Shown: positions 1 to 8,387, numbered from the stretch's first letter. The stretch is DNA of 64,000 nt from Clostridium_AD sp050717515 (GCF_050717515.1 NZ_JBOITL010000033.1:51125-115124), one strand, 5' to 3'. Notes: generated by a model from the letters alone, not told the origin. Made by a program: numbers and translations.

Positions 1-259
1 TACTTTTAAACAAACTGTCACTAATGCCATAAACTTTAGTATTGCACTGTAGCTTGTTTTTCAAAGAAGAGTTTTCATATTTCAGCTCGCCCCTTGAACT
101 TATAAAAATATTTACCACTTCAAAATCGGAATCTATTGCTTCCTGCGTAAATCTAAAACCCTCAACTAAAAACATATTACTGCTTATTCTATATTTTTTT
201 TCTTTTAATTTTTTAATATCTTTAATCAATAAATTATCTTTACTCTGAATATATTCCAA
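1..259 (-). CDS. TrmH/SpoU-family RNA methyltransferase, N-terminal part
   Basis: Reading the minus strand from a TTG at 259 gives a protein beginning MEYIQSKDNLLIKDIKKL, then KKYRISSNMFLVEGFRFTQEA. This is the characteristic start of TrmH/SpoU-type 2'-O-methyltransferases of rRNA or tRNA: the N-terminal substrate-binding domain with the VEGxR motif. The catalytic SPOUT knot lies beyond the window edge, so the gene is cut by the window and is not broken. The TTG start is supported by AAGGGG seven bases upstream. It begins 12 bp after the trkA stop, so it is probably the third gene of the trkH-trkA operon, an arrangement set by proximity. The exact RNA target cannot be told from this part. Confidence 0.8.
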   Translation of the reverse strand, partial: MEYIQSKDNLLIKDIKKLKEKKYRISSNMFLVEGFRFTQEAIDSDFEVVNIFISSRGELKYENSSLKNKLQCNTKVYGISDSLFKS

Positions 260-271
260 ACTTAATACCCC

Positions 272-931
272 TTATTTAACTAGACTTTCTAATTTATTTA
301 ATTCTTCAATACTGCCTATAGCCACAATAATATCGCCCGGTTCAACAATGTTATCCGCAGACGGCGAAACATCAATGTCATTGTTTCTTTTTATAGCCAT
401 TACATTTATACCATATTGAGCTCTTATATTTAATTCTCTTAAGGTTTTATTATGCCATTCTTCTGGACTCACAACTTCCGCTATACTATAATCCGGTGAT
501 AACTCTATATAATCTAATATGTTTGATGACACTAAATTATGAGCAACTCGTACACCCATATCTCGTTCTGGAAAAACTACTCTATTTGCACCTATTTTAT
601 ATAATACTTTAGCATGCAAGGCATTAGTTGCTTTTGTAATTACATATTTTACTCCCAGTTCCTTAACTAAAAGTGTTGCCAAAATGCTAGACTGGATATT
701 AGTACCTATACTAATAACTGCGCAATCAAAATTACGAATACCAAGGGCTCTTAAGCTATTTTCATCATTTGCATCAACTTGAACTGCATGAGTCACTTTA
801 TCTGAAATGTTTTGAACTACATCCTCATCGAAATCAACCGCTAACACATCATTTCCTAGTGAATATAGTGTTTCAGCAACGGAGGTTCCAAATCTTCCAA
901 GGCCTATAACAATAAACTGTCTTTTGCTCAT
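272..931 (-). CDS. trkA: Trk/Ktr potassium uptake regulatory subunit TrkA (KtrA/KtrC type)
   Basis: This is a cytoplasmic RCK protein that binds nucleotide and gates a TrkH/KtrB potassium channel-like transporter. An RCK_N Rossmann domain fills about residues 1-120, with GLGRFG at 10-15 and a strand-2 acidic residue in AVDFD. An RCK_C domain follows to the end (residue 219). A start three codons earlier (GTG at 940) would have no spacing to a ribosome site, whereas the ATG at 931 is preceded by AGGGGTGG at good distance and gives the family-typical MSKRQFIVIG. The single-domain length matches Gram-positive KtrA rather than the two-domain enterobacterial TrkA. It lies immediately downstream of the membrane subunit gene, as expected for a two-gene potassium system. 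Confidence 0.93.
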   Translation of the reverse strand: MSKRQFIVIGLGRFGTSVAETLYSLGNDVLAVDFDEDVVQNISDKVTHAVQVDANDENSLRALGIRNFDCAVISIGTNIQSSILATLLVKELGVKYVITKATNALHAKVLYKIGANRVVFPERDMGVRVAHNLVSSNILDYIELSPDYSIAEVVSPEEWHNKTLRELNIRAQYGINVMAIKRNNDIDVSPSADNIVEPGDIIVAIGSIEELNKLESLVK

Positions 932-942
932 CAACTCCACCC

Positions 943-2307
943 CTATCCAATTAAAATTTTATCTTCTGGATACCTTATAGTTCCAGATTTAGCATTTTTA
1001 CTTTTAGCTAATGCCAATATTATAGTAAGTAGTCCTACCCTCCCAGCATACATTGTAAGACTTATTACTATCTTTCCTACAAATGTTAATTTTGTAGTTA
1101 ACCCTAAGGTTAACCCAACTGTAGCAAATGCTGAAGTAGCCTCATATAAAAAGTACTCAAAAGGAATACCCTGCTGCTCCGTAATAGATAATATCATGGT
1201 AACTATTATAACAAGCGTTAAGGAAAGAATAGTTATTACAAAAGATTTATACACCATTTCCTTATTTATGCGTTTTTGAAATATTTCAGTCTCTTCACGT
1301 CCACGAACCACAGACACTACAGTCATAAAAAGCACTACCGCAGTAGCTGTTTTTATTCCACCAGCTGTGGAACCAGGAGATCCACCAATAAACATTAGAA
1401 TTATTGTTAAAAACTTTCCTGCCATAGTCATTTTATCTAATGGAATAGAATTAAACCCAGCCGTTCTTGGAGAAACTGATGCAAAAATTGAAGATAGAAA
1501 TTTGCCCTTTATAGACATTCCTTGCATGGTGGAAGAATTGTTCATTTCAAAAATATACATAAGTATTGCCCCTCCAACAATTAACACTAGGGTGGTATAA
1601 ATAACTACTCTAGAATGCAAAGACAATCTTTTAATTCCCTTACAATTATAGATTTCTACCCAAACATAAAATCCTAACCCACCTATTGCGATTAATGCTG
1701 CGATTGTCAATATTATTACAGAATTATTGGCATAAGCCGTAACACTACTGAAATTACCCATCAAATCAAAACCAGCATTGCAGAAAGCAGAAACCGCATG
1801 GAATATACTATAATAAATTCCTTTCAAAATTCCAAATTGAGGAATAAATTGTGTTGAGAATAATACTGCACCTATTCCCTCAACAGAAAATGTAAATATC
1901 AATACGTATTTAACCATTTTAACTAATCCTTGCAAGGAATTAACATTCATAGCTTCCTGCATAACTAGTCTTTCTTTTAATGTTATTCTTTTACCTAAAA
2001 GAAAAAAAACTAATGTGGCAACAGACATAAATCCAAGACCACCTATTTCTATAAGTAACATTATTACTGTTTTTCCAAAATACGTCCAATACGTTCCCGT
2101 ATCTACAGTTACTAGTCCTGTAACACACACAGCAGAAGTAGACGTAAATATACAATCTATAAAGGGTGTAATTTTACCACTCTGAGAGGATATAGGAAGA
2201 CTAAGTAATATTGCACCTATGAATATTACCACAGCAAACCCTAATGCAAGTATTTGAACAGGAGTATATATATTTTTCCTTTTAATAGCCTTAATACCAG
2301 ATTCCAC
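943..2307 (-). CDS. TrkH/KtrB-family potassium uptake membrane subunit
   Basis: This is an integral membrane protein of about 454 residues with the fourfold M1-P-M2 repeat of the TrkH/KtrB superfamily, which moves potassium (possibly with sodium) into the cell. Four pore-loop segments with the selectivity-filter glycines are readable: TSTSAVCVTGL, SAFCNAGFDLMG, SPRTAGFNS and SAFATVGLTLGL. The extended frame can start at GTG 2316, but the GTG at 2307 has AGAGGTGG five to seven bases upstream and is the better start. The gene ends eleven bases before the trkA start, so the two are co-transcribed and form one transporter. Confidence 0.92.
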   Translation of the reverse strand: MESGIKAIKRKNIYTPVQILALGFAVVIFIGAILLSLPISSQSGKITPFIDCIFTSTSAVCVTGLVTVDTGTYWTYFGKTVIMLLIEIGGLGFMSVATLVFFLLGKRITLKERLVMQEAMNVNSLQGLVKMVKYVLIFTFSVEGIGAVLFSTQFIPQFGILKGIYYSIFHAVSAFCNAGFDLMGNFSSVTAYANNSVIILTIAALIAIGGLGFYVWVEIYNCKGIKRLSLHSRVVIYTTLVLIVGGAILMYIFEMNNSSTMQGMSIKGKFLSSIFASVSPRTAGFNSIPLDKMTMAGKFLTIILMFIGGSPGSTAGGIKTATAVVLFMTVVSVVRGREETEIFQKRINKEMVYKSFVITILSLTLVIIVTMILSITEQQGIPFEYFLYEATSAFATVGLTLGLTTKLTFVGKIVISLTMYAGRVGLLTIILALAKSKNAKSGTIRYPEDKILIG

Positions 2308-2382
2308 TTTAACCACCTCTAAATTTTACCATTGATGTCATATTACTATATTATAGCATTCAAAATATATTTGTCAAAATGC

Positions 2383-2410
2383 AATAAAAAATGTAGCCTA
2401 AAGGCTACAT
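2383..2410 (-). terminator. intrinsic terminator after rplT
   Basis: On the minus strand an 8-bp perfect stem (ATGTAGCC / GGCTACAT, four-base loop) at 2391-2410 is followed by six T residues. It lies about 20 bp beyond the rplT stop and closes the infC operon. Confidence 0.9.
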
Positions 2411-2427
2411 TTATAAATAAATAATTT

Positions 2428-2787
2428 CTAAGCTTGTAATTGTTTTTTTGCAACTTCTACTAATTCAGCAAAAGCTTTTGGATCATTTATAGCAATTTCA
2501 GAAAGCATTTTTCTGTTAATATCTATGCCTGCAAGTTTCATTCCATTCATAAATCTTGAATATGAAAGGTCACTAAGTCTTGAAGCCGCATTGATTCTAG
2601 CAATCCAAAGTTTTCTAAAATCTCTTTTCTTTAATCTTCTTCCAATATAAGCATTTCTTAATGCTCTTATTACTGATTCATTAGCTGTTTTAAACAACTT
2701 GCTTTTTCCACCATAGTATCCTTTTGCAAGTTTTAATACTTTTTTATGGTTTTTACGAGCGTTAACTGCCCTCTTTATTCTTGCCAT
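2428..2787 (-). CDS. rplT: 50S ribosomal protein L20
   Basis: The 119-residue basic protein starts MARIKRAVNARKNHKKVLKLAKGYYG and contains the full L20 signature, including RDFRKLWIARINAA. L20 binds 23S rRNA early in large-subunit assembly. In Firmicutes it also represses its own operon by binding the infC leader. It is the last gene of infC-rpmI-rplT, 27 bp after rpmI, with an AGGAGG-type site, and is followed by a strong terminator. Length and composition are normal. Confidence 0.98.
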   Translation of the reverse strand: MARIKRAVNARKNHKKVLKLAKGYYGGKSKLFKTANESVIRALRNAYIGRRLKKRDFRKLWIARINAASRLSDLSYSRFMNGMKLAGIDINRKMLSEIAINDPKAFAELVEVAKKQLQA

Positions 2788-2814
2788 TTAATATTCCTCC
2801 TAATCACCATTCAA

Positions 2815-3012
2815 TTATAAGTATGGTAACAATTTTCTCATTGCTTTCAGTTGAGTTGTTGAAACAAACGCAGTTTTTCTAAGGTTTCTTTTTGTTTTTG
2901 AGCTTTTATGTGTTAATAGATGACTTTTAAAAGCTTTAGCTCTTTTTAACTTTCCTGTACCTGTCTTCTTAAATCTTTTTGCTGCGCCTCTATGTGTCTT
3001 CATTTTAGGCAT
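2815..3012 (-). CDS. rpmI: 50S ribosomal protein L35
   Basis: The 65-residue, highly basic protein MPKMKTHRGAAKRFKKTGTGK is textbook L35, a small component of the 50S subunit. It lies between infC and rplT with short gaps of 20 and 27 bp and a GAGGAGG ribosome site, so it belongs to the same transcript and the same L20-controlled regulation. Confidence 0.98.
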   Translation of the reverse strand: MPKMKTHRGAAKRFKKTGTGKLKRAKAFKSHLLTHKSSKTKRNLRKTAFVSTTQLKAMRKLLPYL

Positions 3013-3032
3013 AATAAAATTCCTCCTCTCGG

Positions 3033-3551
3033 TTATGCTCTTTTAGGAGCTAAAATCATTATCATATTTCTTCCTTCTTGCCTGGCTGCTTTTTCAACAA
3101 TATAAACATCACCGATTTTTTCTACAAAAGAGCTTAGTATCTTATATCCCACTTTTGTATTTTCAATTTGTCTTCCTTTAAATCTAATGGTTATTTTTAC
3201 TTTATCTTCATCCAACAAAAATCTTTTAGCATTGCTAGCCTTGATTGCAATATCATGGTCTTCTATTGTAGCATTTAATCGTATTTCCTTAAGATTTACA
3301 ACTTTTTGCTTCTTCTTGGCTTCTTTTTCTTTTTTTTGTTGTTCATAGATAAACTTACCAAAATCCATTATTCTACATACTGGTGGTTTCGCAGTAGGAG
3401 ACATCATAACTAAATCCATGTCTTTTTCTTCTGCTAGCTTTAAGGCATCTTTAGTATTCAAAATACCTAATGCAGAACCATCAGCTCCTATAACTCTTAT
3501 TTCTATGTGTCTTATTTCCTCATTCATCATGAAATCTTTGTTTTTACTAAT
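3033..3551 (-). CDS. infC: translation initiation factor IF-3, probable AUU start
   Basis: IF-3 keeps ribosomal subunits apart and proofreads the start codon-initiator tRNA pair. The protein shows the N-domain (NEEIRHIEIRVIGADGSALG), a lysine-rich linker (KKEKEAKKKQKVV) and the C-domain (KEIRLNATIEDHDIAIKASNAKRFL...KVKITIRFKGRQ). The open frame reaches a GTG at 3560, but that GTG is inside the AGGAGGTG ribosome site itself. Eight bases after AGGAGG is an ATT (3551) giving ISKNKDFMMNEEIR, the usual clostridial N-terminus. An AUU start is the known autoregulatory device of infC in other bacteria; its use here is inferred from spacing. It is first in the infC-rpmI-rplT operon behind a leader attenuator. 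Confidence 0.95.
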   Translation of the reverse strand: MSKNKDFMMNEEIRHIEIRVIGADGSALGILNTKDALKLAEEKDMDLVMMSPTAKPPVCRIMDFGKFIYEQQKKEKEAKKKQKVVNLKEIRLNATIEDHDIAIKASNAKRFLLDEDKVKITIRFKGRQIENTKVGYKILSSFVEKIGDVYIVEKAARQEGRNMIMILAPKRA

Positions 3552-3720
3552 AACTTTCACCTCCTAGGTGCATTTAGAAAATTTTATAATATTAAAATAA
3601 TAAAAAGGACAGCAAATGCCGTCCTTAATAGTAACAAATTTAAATTACTAATTAACCTAACTAGCATTACTGTTAGGTGAGAAACGGCTGTTTCTTCTTG
3701 TGAAACACAATTCTATTATA
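3552..3720 (-). promoter_or_regulatory. infC-rpmI-rplT leader (L20-type autoregulatory 5' UTR)
   Basis: The minus-strand leader upstream of infC contains several hairpins (CCTAAC...GTTAGG; GAAAC...GTTTC) ending in an intrinsic terminator. The position and layout match the L20 leader of Firmicutes, where excess L20 promotes premature termination. Assignment rests on context and structure; the L20-binding core was not aligned to the family model. Confidence 0.7.
3596..3626 (-). terminator. attenuator terminator in the infC leader
   Basis: The stem AAGGACGGC / GCTGTCCTT (3605-3626) with an ATTT loop is followed on the minus strand by TTTTTATTATTTT. It lies 45-75 bases upstream of the infC start, so it is a leader terminator and not an operon end. 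Confidence 0.85.
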
Positions 3721-3866
3721 TTAAAATATTTTTTTATATTTTCATTCACAACAATTACAACTATACTATTTATATCTTTGCTTGTCAATACTTTTTTTGT
3801 TTTTATTTTAAACATATGAATATATAAATATTTTTGACTTCTAATTCTTTTTAAATACCTTAATTG

Positions 3867-4766
3867 TCATATGGTTATACCTTTTTTTATCTTTTCACAT
3901 GCAGCGCACTTATCACAATAATAAACCTTATCTATAAAGACCTTACTTATAGTTTGTAATAATTCTTTATTTCTACAATTCTGTGCACAGTGTATAATTA
4001 CTTTTTTAGGGGCACTAGTTATCATAGTGCTAATTATAAGTTCTTCTGTATTTTCCTTTAAATCAAATTTAACTTTTGGTAGTTCTATTAACATATCTCC
4101 AGCTAAATCATTTCCTTCTTCATCCTTTAAATAGTAATCTCCATTTTTTTCAATTAGAATATTAACCTCGTCTACCTTACTTTCTTGAATTTCAACAAAA
4201 TATTTAAGTAACTTTATAAACTCATTATATTCTTTTTCTACCATATATTCTTCTACAACTTTATCAACCATGCACTCTAAATCATTCTTTAGCGCCTTTG
4301 TCCTAAAAGTCAAAAATCCACTTATATTAATTTCATTATTTTCTTCTATGCATTTAGTTATTTTATCCATAATACTATTTTTTCTATTTATACAATATAC
4401 CGCACTAGGACCAGATATAGCCCCCTCACTAAGCAATGCCTCTTGTATCCTAGGTTTAACCTGTTTTATTTCATCATATCGCAGAAAAAAATAAGTTTCA
4501 GCTAGAAAATTATTCATTTCTTTTTTACAAAATTCCATTATTACTATTTTATATAACATATTAGCAATATTTAAATTAAATGCTTTTACACTGCTATCGC
4601 TTAAGTTATCATCAGTACAAAAGAATTTTATGAAGTGAGTGTCTTCTATTATACTCTCCGCTATACCTAAAATCATTTTTTTATGTTCAAAACAGTTTTT
4701 AATATCTTTAATTTCATCAATAATGCATTCCATACTGCTATTATATACAACAGTTAATAAAAGCAT
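3867..4766 (-). CDS. ytxC: putative sporulation protein YtxC
   Basis: The 299-residue protein matches the YtxC family (found in endospore formers; function not established). It is rich in charged helices, with no signal peptide. It ends in a cysteine/lysine cluster (CAQNCRNK ... YYCDKCAACEKIKK) that suggests a metal site; this is an inference. The longer frame begins at 4835, but the ATG at 4766 follows AAGGAG by eight bases and gives MLLLTVVYNSSMEC, so this start was chosen. It stands alone, divergent from the 4923 gene. Confidence 0.75.
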   Translation of the reverse strand: MLLLTVVYNSSMECIIDEIKDIKNCFEHKKMILGIAESIIEDTHFIKFFCTDDNLSDSSVKAFNLNIANMLYKIVIMEFCKKEMNNFLAETYFFLRYDEIKQVKPRIQEALLSEGAISGPSAVYCINRKNSIMDKITKCIEENNEINISGFLTFRTKALKNDLECMVDKVVEEYMVEKEYNEFIKLLKYFVEIQESKVDEVNILIEKNGDYYLKDEEGNDLAGDMLIELPKVKFDLKENTEELIISTMITSAPKKVIIHCAQNCRNKELLQTISKVFIDKVYYCDKCAACEKIKKGITI

Positions 4767-4922
4767 TTCGCACGCTCCTTTCTCATAAGATAGTATGTGT
4801 GTAAAATTAATGGATATGCAAAATACATTAAACAATTATCGACATATTGCAATTTACAATAGCTTTGTGTTATAAAGTAAACTATAGTAATAAAAATATG
4901 TATATGAGATAAGAGGTTCAAA

Positions 4923-5618
4923 ATGAAAAACATTATTGTTGATTTTAGAATTCATAAAGAAGAAAGTGAATATTTAATTTCTAGAGGGTATAACTTACTT
5001 ATTTGCCCTCCTAGTAATCTTTTATATGATGCTGTATCTGGTCACCCAGATATGCTTATGCATATTTTGGGTCACAGTATTATGGTGCATAAAGATATGG
5101 ATAATAAATTTATACGGGAGTTAGATTTACTAAATTACAAAGTTTATAAATCAAATTCAACCCTGCAAATTAAATACCCTTATAATATATCTCTCAATGC
5201 ATTGTGCATAGGAAATCTTTTTGTTCACTCTACTAATTATACTGATACTAATCTTTTATCACTTTTTAAAAGCAAAAAAATAATAAATGTAAAGCAAGGT
5301 TATACAAAATGCTCTACTTGCATAGTAAATAATCATGCGATCATTACTAGTGATGTTTCTATTGCCAAAGCTTTGAGCTTCGAGAAAATAGATGTTTTAT
5401 TAGTACCTCCTGGAGATATTCTCCTTCCAGGACTTAACTACGGTTTTGTGGGTGGTGCAACCGGCCTGATTGAAGATAACGTTTTAGCTTTTTATGGTCA
5501 CTTAGATAACTATTTGTATGGAAAAGAAGTATTAAAATTTTTGAACAAACACAAGGTAGAACCTGCGTTTTTAAGAAATGGGAAACTAGTTGATAGAGGT
5601 AGTATTTTTAGAATTTAG
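4923..5618 (+). CDS. DUF6873-type GME-fold protein
   Basis: The 231-residue soluble protein starts MKNIIVDFRIHKEESEYL. It resembles the clostridial DUF6873 family, which is related to guanidino-group-modifying enzymes (arginine deiminase/amidinotransferase fold). Visible family features are the repeated CPPSNLLYDAVSGHPDML and VKQGYTKCSTCIV segments, and the C-terminal GFVGGATGLIEDNVLAFYGH, which occupies the place of the catalytic Cys region in the superfamily. Substrate and activity are unknown. The start has AAGAGG upstream with short spacing. It is a single-gene unit divergent from ytxC. Confidence 0.7.
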   Translation: MKNIIVDFRIHKEESEYLISRGYNLLICPPSNLLYDAVSGHPDMLMHILGHSIMVHKDMDNKFIRELDLLNYKVYKSNSTLQIKYPYNISLNALCIGNLFVHSTNYTDTNLLSLFKSKKIINVKQGYTKCSTCIVNNHAIITSDVSIAKALSFEKIDVLLVPPGDILLPGLNYGFVGGATGLIEDNVLAFYGHLDNYLYGKEVLKFLNKHKVEPAFLRNGKLVDRGSIFRI

Positions 5619-5721
5619 GAAGTTTTTTTCTATAAGATGATCTAACTAAAAATATATGTTGCTGGAATGCTTTCACTGCGCCAAGCATTTCTAATCTCCT
5701 TGTTATTGATTTCAATTTCAT
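5608..5721 (-). CDS. possible 37-residue basic peptide
   Basis: A minus-strand frame starts with ATG at 5721, preceded by GGATGGAG nine bases upstream, and encodes MKLKSITRRLEMLGAVKAF... ending KKLPKF. It is basic and amphipathic and belongs to no family I recognise. Its last four codons overlap the end of the 4923-5618 gene on the other strand. The ribosome site is its main support, so it may be chance. Confidence 0.25.
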   Translation of the reverse strand: MKLKSITRRLEMLGAVKAFQQHIFLVRSSYRKKLPKF

Positions 5722-5791
5722 AAATATCATCTCCATCCTAATTCATTATTAAATTTATATGATGGAATAGCTAACTTTATGATTATAAAGT

Positions 5792-5840
5792 AAAAAAGCA
5801 GTTTAAATACTGAAATATCAGTACTTAAACTACTTTTTTT
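5792..5840. terminator. bidirectional terminator after the tRNA cluster
   Basis: AAAAAGCAGTTTAAATACTGA pairs with TCAGTACTTAAACTACTTTTT around an AATA loop with one mismatch. It has A/T runs on both sides, so it can end the minus-strand tRNA transcript. Confidence 0.88.
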
Positions 5841-5848
5841 TACTACTT

Positions 5849-5923
5849 TGGAGGCGCCACCCGGATTTGAACCGGGGAATAAAGGTTTTGCAGACCTTGA
5901 CCTTACCGCTTGGCTATAGCGCC
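5849..5923 (-). tRNA. tRNA-Cys (GCA)
   Basis: On the minus strand the acceptor GGCGCTA pairs with TGGCGCC, the anticodon loop CTGCAAA gives GCA, the T arm is GGTTCAAATCC, and CCA is encoded. It is the last gene of the five-tRNA cluster. Confidence 0.96.
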
Positions 5924-5940
5924 ATTAGTTGAAATTAAAT

Positions 5941-6015
5941 TGGAGCGGAAGACGAGATTCGAACTCGCGACGTTCACCTTGGCAAGGTGACGCTCTACCA
6001 CTGAGCCACTCCCGC
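5941..6015 (-). tRNA. tRNA-Gly (GCC)
   Basis: The acceptor GCGGGAG pairs with CTTCCGC. The anticodon loop TTGCCAA gives GCC, the T arm is GAGTTCGAATCTC, and CCA is encoded. Confidence 0.97.
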
Positions 6016-6020
6016 AACAT

Positions 6021-6096
<76 letters not shown>

Positions 6097-6128
6097 TTAT
6101 TAATTTTTTCAAATTTACTAAATGAAAA

Positions 6129-6205
6129 TGGCGACCCAGAAGGGACTCGGACCCTCGACCTCCGCCGTGACAGGGCGGCACTCTAACCAACTGAGCTACT
6201 GGGCC
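6129..6205 (-). tRNA. tRNA-Asp (GTC)
   Basis: The acceptor GGCCCAG pairs with CTGGGTC. The anticodon loop CTGTCAC gives GTC, the D arm is GCTCAGTTGGTTAGAGT, and CCA is encoded. Confidence 0.97.
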
Positions 6206-6210
6206 ATATG

Positions 6211-6286
6211 TGGTGGGAACAACAGGGTTCGAACCTGTGACCCTCTGCTTGTAAGGCAGATGCTCTCCCAGCTGAGCTATGCTCCC
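6211..6286 (-). tRNA. tRNA-Val (TAC)
   Basis: The acceptor GGGAGCA pairs with TGTTCCC. The anticodon loop CTTACAA gives TAC, and CCA is encoded. It is the first gene of the cluster, and it can read the GTA specifier proposed for the valS T-box in this same window. Confidence 0.97.
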
Positions 6287-6308
6287 ACATAATTTCATCA
6301 ACTACTAT

Positions 6309-6337
6309 AGTCTACATCATTTCATAAAACTTGTCAA
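6309..6337 (-). promoter_or_regulatory. tRNA-cluster promoter P2 (proximal)
   Basis: A minus-strand TTGACA (6332-6337) and TAGACT (6309-6314) are separated by exactly 17 bp. The -10 lies about 22 bp before tRNA-Val. Confidence 0.72.
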
Positions 6338-6401
6338 CACCTTTATGCGTTAACTTTTTTCACTTTTTTGTTTACTCTTTAGCGACTTAGTACATTACTA
6401 T

Positions 6402-6428
6402 AGTATAAAATTTTGGTGCAATTGTCAA
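6402..6428 (-). promoter_or_regulatory. tRNA-cluster promoter P1 (distal)
   Basis: A second minus-strand TTGACA (6423-6428) stands before TATACT (6402-6407) with a 15-bp spacer; shifting to TACTAT gives 17 bp. Together with P2 it forms a tandem promoter pair, typical of stable-RNA operons. Confidence 0.6.
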
Positions 6429-6559
6429 CAAGATATATTATGACTATTCATATACATTTCTCTTATGCTCCTCAATTGTCAAATTTGCTCTGTTTTTCTA
6501 TGTTTTTTAGTATATGGTAAACCACGTAGATATTACTATAAAATATAGCTTCTATTAAT

Positions 6560-6595
6560 ATAATAAAAGAAAGAAGAACAGATTTACTGTACTTC
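6560..6595 (-). terminator. probable terminator after hslO
   Basis: On the minus strand GAAGTACAG / CTGTTCTTC (6573-6595, one mismatch) is followed by TTCTTTTATTATAT. It lies about 25 bp past the hslO stop. The T-run is imperfect. Confidence 0.55.
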
Positions 6596-6619
6596 TCCTT
6601 TAAAAAACTATATTTTGAT

Positions 6620-7501
6620 CTATGAGTTAACGCTTTTCAGCAATTCCCCAATATCTTCATGATTAAATTCATAACTTTTATTACAAAAATGACATTTAAT
6701 TTCCTCTGTTTTACCATCATTATGCAATTCTTCTAAGTCCTTTTTACCTATACTTATTAATGCCCTCTCAACTCTTTCTCTACAACAATCGCATTTATAT
6801 GTTGGCAAAATCTCTTCATGTATTTTAAGTTCCATGTCTTCAAATATAAATCCTAAAATTTCTTCAATAGTCATCCCTTTTTCTATGAATTCAGTTATTG
6901 ATGGAATTTCTTCAAGCCTATATGTTATTATATCAGCCAAAAATTCATCTGCACCAGGCATCATTTGGATTACAAACCCTCCCGAAGCCTTAATACTCAT
7001 ATCTGTGTCCACTAATACTCCAAGGCCTACAGCTGACGGTGTCTGCTCTGAAACAGTAAAGTAATAAGCTAGATCATCTCCGATTTCCCCTGTAGAAATT
7101 GGTACTTGCCCTATATAGGGTTCCTTTAGTCCCATATCTCTTATAATTCTTAAATAACCATCCACACCAATGGCGCCACTTACATCAAGTTTTCCCATAC
7201 TATTCGCTGGTAAATCCACATCAGGATTTCCTATATATCCTTTTACACTTGAATCTGCATGAGCGGTTACTACAACCCCTCTAGCTTTTCCTCCACCATC
7301 TATTTGCATTGTTAAACTATCACTCTGCGACTTTAGCATAGTTCCCATAAGCGTCCCAGCTGTTAGCATCCTACCTAATGCTGCCGCTGCAGTAGGTGCA
7401 CATTGATGCATGTTTACTCCCTCATTTACTAAATCTGTAGTTATGGCTGCAATTATTCTAACCTGTCCGCCCTTTGCAGTAGCTCTAACCAATTTATCCA
7501 T
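6620..7501 (-). CDS. hslO: redox-regulated chaperone Hsp33
   Basis: Hsp33 is a cytosolic holdase activated when oxidation releases zinc from its C-terminal redox switch. The 293-residue protein starts MDKLVRATAKGGQVRIIAAITTD. It carries the N-terminal chaperone core and the zinc cysteines CDCC at 237-240 and CHFC at 270-273 (CXC and CXXC). The ATG at 7501 has AAAGGGGG nine bases upstream; the frame two codons earlier begins with a TTG that is too close. It lies downstream of the methyltransferase gene with a 16-bp gap, and probably shares its transcript. Confidence 0.96.
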   Translation of the reverse strand: MDKLVRATAKGGQVRIIAAITTDLVNEGVNMHQCAPTAAAALGRMLTAGTLMGTMLKSQSDSLTMQIDGGGKARGVVVTAHADSSVKGYIGNPDVDLPANSMGKLDVSGAIGVDGYLRIIRDMGLKEPYIGQVPISTGEIGDDLAYYFTVSEQTPSAVGLGVLVDTDMSIKASGGFVIQMMPGADEFLADIITYRLEEIPSITEFIEKGMTIEEILGFIFEDMELKIHEEILPTYKCDCCRERVERALISIGKKDLEELHNDGKTEEIKCHFCNKSYEFNHEDIGELLKSVNS

Positions 7502-7517
7502 ATACAAATTCCCCCTT

Positions 7518-8264
7518 TTATTTTTTTGACTTGCCTAGCACATAACATATTCGCTCTGTGTTTTCACTTACTGCTTTCTCTTCGTAGTTATCTAGTTTTT
7601 TTATTATTTCAAATCCAATTTCTTTTATAACACTTTCTATATATTCTTCTTTATAGGCCCTTTCTGAATGCTCCTCGTCAAACCTTCGATATACTTGTCC
7701 TTCTTTTACAAAAAAAGTTAAATTCATTTCTACTACATCATTTTCTAAGTAATTCTCCCAAATATACACTACATCATCTGAATCGTAATTATAAATATTA
7801 TTACCAAGTACATTAGTAAGTTTATAATAAGAATTGATATCAAAAATAAATAAACCTTCCTGTTTTAATACATCATAAACACCAAGTAGATACTTTTTAA
7901 ATTTTTCTTCTTCTAATATATAGTTACTAGAATCTAGACAGCAAGTTATAAGATTAAAGGTATTATTCAAATTCAATTCACAAATATCTTGAGATACAAA
8001 TTTTGCTTTTATACCCGCTTCCCTAATTTTTTTCTCTGCCTCACACAACATTTCGCAAGATAAATCAACTGCCCATATTTGCTTGAATTTACCTGCAATT
8101 TCTATAGTAAGATTTCCTGTACCACAGGCTAAATCTAAATAGCTCTCCCTGTCAATGCCATATTCACTACAAATACATAATATATTTGCAGCCCATGTTT
8201 TATAATCAATATCAGAATTGATTAGTTCATCGTATATATGAGCAAACTCTTTATAACAATCCAT
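7518..8264 (-). CDS. class I SAM-dependent methyltransferase
   Basis: The 248-residue cytosolic protein has Rossmann methyltransferase motif I LDLACGTGNL near residue 43, an acidic motif II (IWAVDLS), and a motif IV region (NLITCCLDSSNYI). It belongs to the Methyltransf_25/11 group of small-molecule methylases; the substrate cannot be read from sequence. The start ATG follows AAGGAG by about ten bases. That ribosome site is itself tandemly duplicated (see repeat at 8272-8307). It is upstream of hslO with a small gap. Confidence 0.85.
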   Translation of the reverse strand: MDCYKEFAHIYDELINSDIDYKTWAANILCICSEYGIDRESYLDLACGTGNLTIEIAGKFKQIWAVDLSCEMLCEAEKKIREAGIKAKFVSQDICELNLNNTFNLITCCLDSSNYILEEEKFKKYLLGVYDVLKQEGLFIFDINSYYKLTNVLGNNIYNYDSDDVVYIWENYLENDVVEMNLTFFVKEGQVYRRFDEEHSERAYKEEYIESVIKEIGFEIIKKLDNYEEKAVSENTERICYVLGKSKK

Positions 8265-8271
8265 TTTAACA

Positions 8272-8307
8272 TTTCTCCTTTTTCAAAGGTTTCTCCTTTT
8301 TCAAAGA
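8272..8307 (-). repeat. tandem duplication of a Shine-Dalgarno unit
   Basis: Two direct 18-bp units (minus strand CCTTTGAAAAAGGAGAAA type), differing by one base, lie just before the methyltransferase start, with a decayed third unit to about 8320. Each contains AAGGAG, so the leader carries two ribosome sites 18 bases apart. Confidence 0.8.
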
Positions 8308-8387
8308 TTTTTCCTTTTAAAACTATAATGATATATAATATTCTAACCTATACACCAAATATTGTCCAAAATAATTTGCTCATATTT

